The notes under the pieces: model-generated | The model's database searches: none | What the model saw: the letters and a program-made list of their open reading frames with translations, nothing else | Told to the model about the DNA's origin: nothing | Made by a program: the position numbers and the translations under genes | Shown: positions 35,965 to 43,582 of the stretch, piece by piece | How the letters are laid out: each line of letters starts with the position of its first letter | Position numbering within the stretch: position 1 is the stretch's first letter | DNA from: Gilliamella sp. Choc5-1 | Lineage (GTDB): Bacteria > Pseudomonadota > Gammaproteobacteria > Enterobacterales > Orbaceae | Assembly: GCF_001690595.1 (NCBI RefSeq) | Contig: NZ_LZHH01000046.1 | Coordinates: 1 to 64,000, forward strand | Direction: 5' to 3' | Length of the DNA stretch: 64,000 nt

Positions 35965-36903
35965 ATGTCTGATTATCAACGTGATACTTTATTATTGTTT
36001 GCGGGTATAGGTGTATTACTCGTTATTGCATCAATAATAGGGTTACAACTAAAAAAACGCATAAAAAGCCCGAATAGTGTCATTGATAATTTAAATACTC
36101 GCATTAATTCATGGTGGGTAATGGTAGCAATCATAGGTATTGCATTTTTATTAGGTAAATTGGCAGTTATTTTTTTATTTTTCCTAGCATCTGCTATCGC
36201 TTTGCGAGAATTTCTTACCTTAACTTCAGCTAATAGTTATGATAATTATGCTTTAATATTTTCTTATCTTATTGCTTTACCTTTACAATATATTTTAGTT
36301 GCTATGTCGTGGTACGGGCTATTTAGTATTTTTATTCCTGTTTATGGCTTTTTGTTATTAGCCATTTTAGCAGCAATCACTGGCTCAACGCATAATTTTC
36401 TAGAAAGAACAGCTGAAGTGCAATGGGGATTAATGATTACTGTTTATAGTATCTCTTTCGTGCCAGCATTATTAGCATTAAACATTGAACATTACCAAGA
36501 TCGTAATTTACTTTTGATTGCTTTTTTAGTCTTAGTTGTTGAACTTTCAGATGTTTTACAATATGTTTTTGGAAAATTATTTGGCAAACATCTTATTAGC
36601 CCAAATTTATCACCATCAAAAACCATTGAAGGTTTTATTGGGGGAGTGTTATCGGCAAGTTTGATTGGTGCGTGTTTATTTTGGATAACACCTTTTACTT
36701 TTATTCAATCAGGTTTGATTTCACTGATGATTACTTTGCTTGGTTTTTTAGGTGGACTAGTCATGTCAGCAATAAAACGAGATAAAGGTATCAAAGATTG
36801 GGGGAAACTCATTGGCGGGCACGGTGGTGTGCTTGACCGTTTAGACTCTATCTGCTTTGCTGCACCCGTTTTTTTTCATATTGTGCGATATTACTGGACA
36901 TAA
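35965..36903 (+). CDS. ynbB: Phosphatidate cytidylyltransferase family protein, YnbB-like
   Basis: A 312-residue polytopic membrane protein of the CdsA family. The signature S-x2-K-T-x-E-G is present (SPSKTIEGFIGG), followed near the C-terminus by GGVLDRLDS with the catalytic aspartates. It would activate phosphatidic acid as CDP-diacylglycerol for YnbA. The ATG at 35965 has an AAGGGGGG ribosome site; an ATG at 35929 upstream is less likely. It is a second CdsA-type enzyme dedicated to this operon, since an essential cdsA must be elsewhere. Last gene of the set. Confidence 0.85.
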   Translation: MSDYQRDTLLLFAGIGVLLVIASIIGLQLKKRIKSPNSVIDNLNTRINSWWVMVAIIGIAFLLGKLAVIFLFFLASAIALREFLTLTSANSYDNYALIFSYLIALPLQYILVAMSWYGLFSIFIPVYGFLLLAILAAITGSTHNFLERTAEVQWGLMITVYSISFVPALLALNIEHYQDRNLLLIAFLVLVVELSDVLQYVFGKLFGKHLISPNLSPSKTIEGFIGGVLSASLIGACLFWITPFTFIQSGLISLMITLLGFLGGLVMSAIKRDKGIKDWGKLIGGHGGVLDRLDSICFAAPVFFHIVRYYWT

Positions 36904-37019
36904 TGGGTCTAATTAAAAGTATTGTATAAAAATTATAACTAAAAAAGAGAAAAATGATTTAATTTATGATATAAATACAGGCATTGTATTAACGTTAAGA
37001 TATAAATAAGGACTTTATT

Positions 37020-37283
37020 ATGTTAAAAGAACAAATGGTAGTAAAAAATTCAACTGGTCTTCATGCTCGCCCTGTTACAGCATTAGTTAAATTAGCAGGC
37101 CGTTATAAATCTTCAATCGAGCTTGTTTATAATGATAAAGCAATTAAATTAAAAAGTATGATGGGCTTACTTGGTGCTGGTGTTAAAGGTGGTTCAACTG
37201 TTGAAATCATCTGTGATGGTGAAGATGAACAAGCAGCAATGGATGAAATCCGTGAATTATTCGCTACTGGTTTTGGTGAGTAA
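37020..37283 (+). CDS. HPr-family phosphocarrier protein
   Basis: An 87-residue HPr. H15 in GLHARPV is the phospho-relay histidine. The regulatory-serine region reads LKSMMGLLGAG (S46), the form seen in Gram-positive and catabolite-repression HPr proteins, not the KSLFKLQTLG type of enterobacterial PtsH. ptsI and crr are not adjacent. The ribosome site is AAGGA and the gene ends with a strong terminator. It may be the main HPr or a second one working with the PTS at 43.1 kb. Confidence 0.85.
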   Translation: MLKEQMVVKNSTGLHARPVTALVKLAGRYKSSIELVYNDKAIKLKSMMGLLGAGVKGGSTVEIICDGEDEQAAMDEIRELFATGFGE

Positions 37284-37322
37284 TTATAATATTAGCTTAG
37301 CTAATAATTATTTTTTATTTGA

Positions 37323-37353
37323 TTCCGTCGACTCAGGTCGACGGAATTTTTTT
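37323..37353 (+). terminator. Terminator after HPr
   Basis: TTCCGTCGAC (37323-37332) pairs with GTCGACGGAA (37337-37346) over a TCAG loop and is followed by seven T residues. It is the strongest terminator hairpin in the window. Confidence 0.9.
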
Positions 37354-37403
37354 AAAAGGCGTAACTAGATACTTTTAAGTAGACCTAATTTAAAAAGATC
37401 AAA

Positions 37404-38765
37404 TTAATCTTTAATAATCGAATTGAGCTCTTTATGATCAATCGACGGTAATAAGTGAGTAAATCCTCGAGTAAGATAAAGCAAATAAATAAACCCAATT
37501 GCTAACCAAACTAAACCAACAATCATTGCTGTTGCATCAAGACTTGTCCACAACCACAATGAAAGTAAAACGCCAATTGCAGGTAATAGTCCGTACTTAA
37601 ATAACGTTGATGCTGTTTTTGCATTATTACCACCAAGGTAGGTTTTAATCACACATAAATTGACAAAAGTAAAAGCCACTAATGCGCCAAAGCTTATCAT
37701 TGAAACCACTAAACTAAGATCTAATACTAATGACAGCAATGAAAAGCAAGCAACAAAGATAATTGATAAATAAGGTGTTCTAAAGCGTGGGTGAATTTTA
37801 TAAAAAATCTGTTTAGGTAGCACCCCTTCACGTCCCATTGCATAAAAAATCCGTGACACGCTAGTTTGCGCAGTCATCGCTGATGCAAAAACTCCCGTTA
37901 AGTAGGCTGCTTGGAAGAAATTATACATAAAATCACCGCCTAATTGGCTAATTTTACCAACTTGACGAACCACTTCTAAACTTGCAGTATCTTTATTATC
38001 AGCAAAAGCAGTCCACGTTGGGTAAGCTAAGTGAGCACAATAAGAAACCACTAAAAAAATACAACCCGCAATTAACACAGTCCATATAATAGCTTTAGGT
38101 AATGATTTTTGTGCATCATTAGACTCTTCGGCTAGGGTTGCAATGGCATCAAAACCCAAAAAAGCAAGACACAATATTGCTGCTCCTGACATTAAACCAC
38201 TAAAATCGCTGGCATTAACTTGCAATGGTTTCATCATTGCTTCAGGAGTTAAATCCACATTAGTTAAACTCAAAAATATAAATAACCCGATAAAAACCAT
38301 TTGTACAATGATTAAGGTAAAGTTTACTGAATTAATCAGTTTTATACCAAGGTAATTTAAAAAGCTAACACTAATAAGTGAACCCAATACAAAAACATAA
38401 GCAGGAATGCTTGGAAATGCTTCATTAAGATAAATACCTAAAACCAAATAATTTAATATTGGCAAAAATAGGTAATCAAGAATTTGTGCCCAACCCACCA
38501 AAAAACCAACTTTTCCACCAAAAGTACGTTGTACATAAGAATAAGCAGAACCAGCAATAGGTAGCTTATTTGCCATACGACAATAGCTTAATGCAGTGAA
38601 AAAAATCATGGCAAGGGTGATGATATAGGCTATAGGTAAGTGTCCATTACTGGCAACAGTGACTTCCCCATAAGTGGTAAAGATCCCTAAAGGAACCATA
38701 TAAGCTAAACCAAATGCAATTAATGCAGGTGTGGTTAAAACTCGTTTCATTTTTATTGCGGACAT
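37404..38765 (-). CDS. APC-family amino acid/polyamine permease, PuuP/PlaP-like
   Basis: A 453-residue amino acid-polyamine-organocation transporter with twelve predicted helices. It has GLAYMVPLGIFTTYGE at helix 1, PIAGSAYSYVQR, LDYLFLPILN, FLGFDAIATLAEE and GALVAFTFVNL, patterns shared with the putrescine importers PuuP and PlaP. Uptake of putrescine or a related amine or amino acid is plausible, but the exact substrate cannot be assigned. It is monocistronic, and an AGAGGAG ribosome site lies about 11 bases before the start. Confidence 0.8.
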   Translation of the reverse strand: MSAIKMKRVLTTPALIAFGLAYMVPLGIFTTYGEVTVASNGHLPIAYIITLAMIFFTALSYCRMANKLPIAGSAYSYVQRTFGGKVGFLVGWAQILDYLFLPILNYLVLGIYLNEAFPSIPAYVFVLGSLISVSFLNYLGIKLINSVNFTLIIVQMVFIGLFIFLSLTNVDLTPEAMMKPLQVNASDFSGLMSGAAILCLAFLGFDAIATLAEESNDAQKSLPKAIIWTVLIAGCIFLVVSYCAHLAYPTWTAFADNKDTASLEVVRQVGKISQLGGDFMYNFFQAAYLTGVFASAMTAQTSVSRIFYAMGREGVLPKQIFYKIHPRFRTPYLSIIFVACFSLLSLVLDLSLVVSMISFGALVAFTFVNLCVIKTYLGGNNAKTASTLFKYGLLPAIGVLLSLWLWTSLDATAMIVGLVWLAIGFIYLLYLTRGFTHLLPSIDHKELNSIIKD

Positions 38766-39082
38766 GACTTACTTTGCTCCTCTGTCCCAAAAAACAATAA
38801 AAAACTACTAAGTATAGTTTTGCCTTTTTACCCGCTTAAAGCGGCAGGGAATTCTGACATATTATGATAATTATGCAAGTTAATTTTAATTATATTGACA
38901 TTAAATTATGTAAATTATGTAGTTAATAACTTAATATGAACTAATTATAATCAAACCCTAGTAAAGTAAAAAATTTCCACTAATTCAATGTCAATTTGTA
39001 TTTTAAAATAAATAATATTTTAGGGAAAAGTTAGAGTTATAAAACAATAAATACAGTTTTAAGGTAAAAGGAAAATCAAAAA
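38766..39082. other. Non-coding gap before the lipoprotein block
   Basis: About 317 AT-rich bases. The only structure I see is a short CCGCT/AGCGG hairpin (38831-38843). It must carry the promoters of the APC permease and the first lipoprotein gene; no clear hexamers are seen. Confidence 0.6.
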
Positions 39083-39628
39083 ATGAAAAAAATCATTTTG
39101 TTATTAATTATTTGTTTAGTTTTGACAACTTGTAATAAAGCACCATTAGAAAAAATATTAAATGATATTGAAGAAAATTCTATTAAAACTGTCAAGTTAA
39201 CTGATTATACTGATTTTAAATGGGATGAAGTATGGTTAATAAGTGGCAATATCAGCGGATATTATTTAAAGTTTATGCGTGATCAAGGTATTGATGTCAA
39301 AAAAGTTCAGTATTCTGATACCAATACTGATTTTGGAATATATCAGAAACATTCTGACACAATCGTGTATGTTTATAATAAAAAAGTTGTTTATTATGAG
39401 TTTCCTCCAGATAACAGAGATAGAGAGTTTTATTCTTTAGCTCCCGTTGTACCATATGCACTTCTTGATTTGAAATTACCATTGGGACAAATTATTATTC
39501 TTTCAAATAAAAATTCTGAATGTGAAGTAAACCACAAAGAATTAATCCCCCTTAAACCAATTAAAATATATGAAAATATGGATGTAGAATTAAGATGTAG
39601 GGATAATTTAAGAAATTACTGTAAATAA
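39083..39628 (+). CDS. Hypothetical lipoprotein
   Basis: A 181-residue protein with a type II signal peptide: basic start, hydrophobic LLLIICLVL and the lipobox LTTC ending at Cys17, then Asn at +2. The mature part is rich in charged and aromatic residues (VKLTDYTDFKWDEVWLISG) with later cysteines (SECEV, LRCRD, NYCK) that could form disulfides. No known family is recognised. The ribosome site AAAGGAAAA is good. It begins a block of small lipoprotein genes and its 3' end overlaps a broken convergent gene by 13 bases. Confidence 0.65.
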   Translation: MKKIILLLIICLVLTTCNKAPLEKILNDIEENSIKTVKLTDYTDFKWDEVWLISGNISGYYLKFMRDQGIDVKKVQYSDTNTDFGIYQKHSDTIVYVYNKKVVYYEFPPDNRDREFYSLAPVVPYALLDLKLPLGQIIILSNKNSECEVNHKELIPLKPIKIYENMDVELRCRDNLRNYCK

Positions 39629-40148
39629 CGTGAGAAATTCCTACATTTAATTTCAACAAACAGGATTTGTAATGAGTGAAAATCACGCTCTTTTTTAGAT
39701 AAAAACTGTGTTGCATATTCAATATACTTAAGGCAACAATCCTTATATTTTTCTGGCTTATCGATTATTTCATTCTGATAGAACTGTTTTTGAGCCAAAT
39801 AAGACTCTTTCCGGATCTCATCAAAATATCTTTCTTGGCAAATGGCTTCTAGCTGTGGTGTGGTTTTAATCGCTGTTGACAAAATAAATTTACCTTTATT
39901 GTTATGCAACTGTATATCTTCTTTAAAATAAAATGGTAAAAATTGAATATTTCGTATACCATTAATTAAGTCTTTATAAACCCCATATTCTATTGCGCCA
40001 GTTAATAGAAAAAATTGCTACACGAAGTAAAAAACAGACAGAAAAATAGCACCATAATAAAAGCAGCATGGAAACGGTGAGCGCCATATTTATGGTCTAA
40101 CTATTTTTGTAATTGTACGGCATGTTTTAATTGCTTATATTTCCTCAT
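39616..40148 (-). pseudogene. Broken gene for a membrane-anchored or lipoprotein-like protein
   Basis: The 97-residue open frame 39616-39909 is only the back part. Upstream the same frame stays open (LTGAIEYGVYKDLING) to a run of six A (40009-40014); with one extra T on the minus strand it joins a stretch reading AAFIMVLFFCLFFTSC, a lipobox-like hydrophobic segment. Further up, a TAG at 40101-40103 interrupts LQK-stop-LDHK, and an ATG lies at 40148. So a roughly 175-residue protein has one nonsense and one frameshift change. A 16-codon frame at 40135-40185 with a GGAG site precedes it. No family is recognised. Confidence 0.6.
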
Positions 40149-40326
40149 GGCGTATAGTTTTTAGTTGATATTTTATTTTTTTCATAGTTTTCTCCAAAAT
40201 AGAAACAAAAACCATAGCAATAAATAAGAACAACATTATCAAGTAAAAATTCTTGTGCTTGTTTTGATGATATGTTTCTCTTTTAATTCATTACATGGAT
40301 TAAAAATATGTGATATTTCTTTCTTC

Positions 40327-40950
40327 TTATTTTTTCCAACTAAATTTTTCACCCGATTGTTTTTTTTGCAAACATTCTTCAGTGGTATATTGTTGTGGGC
40401 AGGCAAAGCAGTCTTTTGTATTTTCATTGGTAAAATTTAAATCATCGGAGATTTTTATGATGCCATTTATTGGTTTTATCTCTTGACTTAAGCAGATCAA
40501 ATTTGCTCTTTCATCAGTATAATCATCTTTTGCTATTTCCATTGTAAAAACTATACTATCCCAACTAGTTTGTTTGAAAATTTCCAATTTCTTATTTCTT
40601 TCTCGAATAAATAGTTGATAGGCGCTTACGCCCATTCTGTTTTGTATTTCGACAATAGCGAAATCCGATTTATTTATCAGAGAGATTTCAAAAACCCTTT
40701 CATAAATATTTTGTTGATTTAAAAAAACTTCGGATTGCAAAATTATCTTATGAGAAAAAACATTGAACGTATCTAAAATATAAGTACCTTCGAAATCATC
40801 TTTTATGATGGGTGACATGGTTTTAGCCGTTTCATGAATATTCTTTTTTTCATTGAAGGAACTAACTTCCACATTTTTTTTATTTAATTGTTTATTGCTA
40901 CAACTAGATAGTAAAACAATAATAAAAATATAGATTATTTTATTTTTCAT
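40327..40950 (-). CDS. Hypothetical lipoprotein
   Basis: A 207-residue protein with a signal peptide (IIYIFIIVL) and the lipobox LSSC, Ser at +2, so outer-membrane directed. The mature part starts with a Lys/Asn-rich linker, then a compact domain (DFEGTYILDTFNVFSHK, VEIQNRMGVSAYQLFIRE) that looks like the single-domain lipoproteins of animal-gut symbionts; no named family is recognised. Two late cysteine pairs (CFACPQQ and EECLQ) may form disulfides. The ATG at 40950 is preferred over one at 40980 because it starts directly at the signal peptide. No strong ribosome site is seen. Confidence 0.6.
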   Translation of the reverse strand: MKNKIIYIFIIVLLSSCSNKQLNKKNVEVSSFNEKKNIHETAKTMSPIIKDDFEGTYILDTFNVFSHKIILQSEVFLNQQNIYERVFEISLINKSDFAIVEIQNRMGVSAYQLFIRERNKKLEIFKQTSWDSIVFTMEIAKDDYTDERANLICLSQEIKPINGIIKISDDLNFTNENTKDCFACPQQYTTEECLQKKQSGEKFSWKK

Positions 40951-40954
40951 ATAG

Positions 40955-41047
40955 CTATCGATTAGGACATTTTTTATCATATTCTATAAATTCTTTGATC
41001 CATTGAGTATATTTTTTTCTTTCTTCATTGTTAATAAATTTATATTG
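40955..41047 (-). pseudogene. Short coding remnant between two lipoprotein genes
   Basis: The minus-strand frame between the two lipoprotein genes encodes 30 residues (QYKFINNEERKKY, then TQWIKEFIEYDKKCPNR) before a TAG at 40955-40957. A TGA at 41048-41050 precedes it, and there is no start codon. It reads like the C-terminal end of a lost gene. Its origin is unknown. Confidence 0.35.
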
Positions 41048-41060
41048 TCAGAATACTTTT

Positions 41061-41784
41061 TTATGCGCTGCAATCCATAGTATAAAAATCTAGAATGGTT
41101 AAATACCATTTATTATCCAGTTGTGTAAGATAAAATATGAAAATATTTTTTTCATCATTCGGTAATATACCTGGAAAGTTTTCTATATATACAACTTTAA
41201 CTGTTTTAGAGGCTATTTTATCGGCAATGGATTGGTACTTCTCCCAAATAGGGCTTTTTTCAAATTGATAGTGTTTTAATTCCCAATGATAATAATCAAG
41301 CGCTATTTTTAAAGCCTCAATATTTTTTTCTTTTGGATTGGCATACAGACCTAGTTTAGTGACTTTTTCACTACATGGATTAAATGTAGGATATTGTTCA
41401 TATTGTATTTTAGGATTGCCAGATATTGAAACCCCTAGCAATTCATCTTCTATCCAAGACGGTATAGTATTTTCAATTATTTTATTATTAGATTTTAAAT
41501 TGTTCAATTCTTCAATTCTTCAATTCTTCAATTCTTCAATTCTTCAATTCTTCTCATTGTTGGGCTGGTACTCGCATTATATACAATGAAAAGTCCTATA
41601 TCTTTATGAATATATTGGTTAATTCCTTCAAAATCCTTTTTATTAAAAAAAAGTCAATAAGTTGATACACTGTAGGTTCAAACTCTTGTTGTGGAATTGT
41701 TTGAGTAACTGCTGGTTGATTTTCTATTTTTTGACTGCATGATAGGTTAGCCAAAGACCATAGAATTAGTAATAATATTCTCAT
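41061..41784 (-). pseudogene. Lipoprotein gene split by a T8 tract and an 8-bp tandem repeat
   Basis: Two open frames belong to one gene. The front (41784 down) encodes a lipoprotein start with lipobox LSC (LWSLANLSCSQ) and runs out after a run of eight T (41645-41652). With one more T it continues as NKKDFEGINQYIHKDIG, then YNASTSPTMRRIEELK, and enters six copies of an 8-bp repeat, where a TGA closes it. The back part (from TTG at 41507) continues the protein: NNLKSNNK, PSWIEDELLG and LDYYHWELKH, ending MDCSA. With nine T and two repeat units the whole gene reads through as a roughly 230-residue lipoprotein. The back part resembles KDIGLFIVYNAS-type lipoproteins seen in gut bacteria. As it stands it is off. 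Confidence 0.65.
41503..41550. repeat. Tandem repeat, six copies of an 8-bp unit
   Basis: TTCAATTC occurs six times in perfect tandem (plus strand; GAATTGAA on the coding strand), followed by a partial unit. It lies inside the broken lipoprotein gene. Each set of three units carries an in-frame TGA in any frame, so the array cannot be translated beyond two units. Confidence 0.95.
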
Positions 41785-41909
41785 TTTTAATTTTCCAAAA
41801 AATGGGCATTTGTTTTATAAGTATCCTTATTTTCGTCATAAGAATAAAAATTTTTTAAACCATCCTAAGTAAACGGTAAGGTATGTAGAATGATGATTTT
41901 TATCATTTT

Positions 41910-42674
41910 TTAATCTTTTTTATGAACTTCAATGATTTTATTATCCATAATGTCCGGTGATTGAAAATAATATCTTTTATCCTTAATAAACAGGGTAAAG
42001 ATAAAATTGCCTTGCGTTTGTTCTTTTGCTAATCCTTGATAAGCTCTAATACTATCATCCTCTTTTAGAAATAGTGGTAAATCATAATCAAGCGTATTAA
42101 GTTTAATCTTAGTATCACTAATAGTAAGTGTTAAATTAGTGGAGAAATAATGCCCATTAAAATCTTTTAAGGTAGTAGGTTGATATTGCAAAATAGTGTT
42201 AATTGCTGTTTGATCATGTTGTTTGTACCGTTCTTCTAACTCAGGATGTTGTTCGACTAATGCCTCGGTGACAAAGTCACCGATAAAGTATTGTGAAATT
42301 TTAGGATCTCGACAAGAAAAAAGCTGTGATTTATCGGTATGCTTTTCGGTAAGTAAAAACCAAGATTCTGAGTCTAACAGAACATCATAAAGTTTATTAT
42401 TTTTTGTTAATTCAGCTTTAATATAGATACTATCAGGGGTAAAACCATAAAAATGTCCAAAATCAACATCATTGGGTAAGTACTCTTCGTGCTTATTTTG
42501 AATAATTTCCAGGATATTGTCTGCACTTAAATTCCAATCTAAACACATTTGATAATAAATTAGGTTTCGAAATTTTAAATCATTACATGACTTAGAAATA
42601 TTGGTTATCTCATCTTGTGCTTTACAAGAGAAAATTATTAATAGGCTTGTTATCAATATTAAAAATTTATTCAT
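41910..42674 (-). CDS. Hypothetical lipoprotein
   Basis: A 254-residue protein with a signal peptide and lipobox (LIIFSC), Lys at +2. The mature part has several cysteines (SKSCNDL, YQMCLDW, FSCRDP) and a C-terminal beta-rich stretch (LTISDTKIKLNTLDYDLPLFL). I do not recognise a family. The start MNKFLILI at 42674 is taken because the preceding three residues are not part of a signal peptide. It is the last intact gene of the lipoprotein block and on the same strand as its broken neighbours. Confidence 0.65.
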   Translation of the reverse strand: MNKFLILITSLLIIFSCKAQDEITNISKSCNDLKFRNLIYYQMCLDWNLSADNILEIIQNKHEEYLPNDVDFGHFYGFTPDSIYIKAELTKNNKLYDVLLDSESWFLLTEKHTDKSQLFSCRDPKISQYFIGDFVTEALVEQHPELEERYKQHDQTAINTILQYQPTTLKDFNGHYFSTNLTLTISDTKIKLNTLDYDLPLFLKEDDSIRAYQGLAKEQTQGNFIFTLFIKDKRYYFQSPDIMDNKIIEVHKKD

Positions 42675-43147
42675 TATTTCCAATCTATATTGTTATTTTT
42701 TAATCATACTCGGAATGACCACATTTTCAAACAAAAAAATGATAGAGGTGGGCATTGTCTAATATTTTGTCGAGGATCGCACTGCTCGCTTTTTAGATTA
42801 TATTTTTGTAAAAAATATTCAGGATTCTATACCGTCTAAAGATTAAAAAAATGATAAGAGTGATACGAACTTTAAATTGAAATATGACATGGCCAAAAAT
42901 ATTTAGCAATTTAAATGATATAAAATAGAAGCTTAAATGATTTTTTAAATTTTATTACAGTTAAACCGCATAAAACGATTTCGGAAAAAACACATTATGC
43001 ATTTTAATTTTCATATTTGTGATCCAAATCTATTATTTTCTAAACAAAAAATGTCAGCATAAATAAATTATTGTATATTGAATGAACAAAGTGAAATAAA
43101 AATTAGTTTATTTTGTATAGTTATCATTAATTAAAGAGAGTCTATTT
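42675..43147. other. Non-coding gap before the PTS operon
   Basis: About 470 AT-rich bases with no frame worth naming. A TGTGA half-site at 43018-43022 might be part of a weak CRP site but its partner half is poor. An AAAGAGAG ribosome site precedes the PTS gene. Confidence 0.6.
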
Positions 43148-43582
43148 ATGCAGTCAATTCCTGTTTTATCGGTTGATTTGACTAGTGATATTACTAATCA
43201 AAAATCTTCCGTTATTAATTTAATGGCTAAAGCTAGCCAAGTTTATTTAACAAATGTTAAAAGTTTTTTTGATGATGTGATGGCTCATGAGCAGGAAATG
43301 GAAACAGATATGTTACCAGATATTGCTTTGCCTCATGCCAAAAGTACAGCAGTTAATACGCCATTTATTGTTGTCGGTAAATATATTGATGGCATAGTTT
43401 GGAATAATGATAATAAAGTCAAATTAGTAATTTTAATTGGTGCGCCAGAGCATGCTAATAAAGAACATCTATCTATTATTGCTAAATTAGCATCAAATTT
43501 AGCTGATGATGATTTTATTCAGGATTTACTTAACAGCGATATTCAAATTGTAGCTAATAAAATCAGAGGATTATATGAGTAA
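43148..43582 (+). CDS. PTS fructose-family EIIA component
   Basis: A 144-residue EIIA of the fructose/mannitol family, with the phosphorylated histidine H63 in DIALPHAKS and the GxxxE-poor C-terminal helix typical of the group. It takes phosphate from HPr and passes it to the IIB domain of the next protein, with which it overlaps by eight bases. Sugar specificity cannot be set: no sugar kinase, isomerase or regulator gene is adjacent, only an amidohydrolase on the other strand. Confidence 0.85.
   Translation: MQSIPVLSVDLTSDITNQKSSVINLMAKASQVYLTNVKSFFDDVMAHEQEMETDMLPDIALPHAKSTAVNTPFIVVGKYIDGIVWNNDNKVKLVILIGAPEHANKEHLSIIAKLASNLADDDFIQDLLNSDIQIVANKIRGLYE

Noticed and set aside
41503-41550. Possible CRISPR array (tandem 8-bp units)
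   Set aside because: Units are perfectly adjacent with no spacers and only 8 bases long; this is a simple tandem repeat.
43018-43033. CRP site before the PTS operon
   Set aside because: Only one half (TGTGA) is good; the other half does not match.
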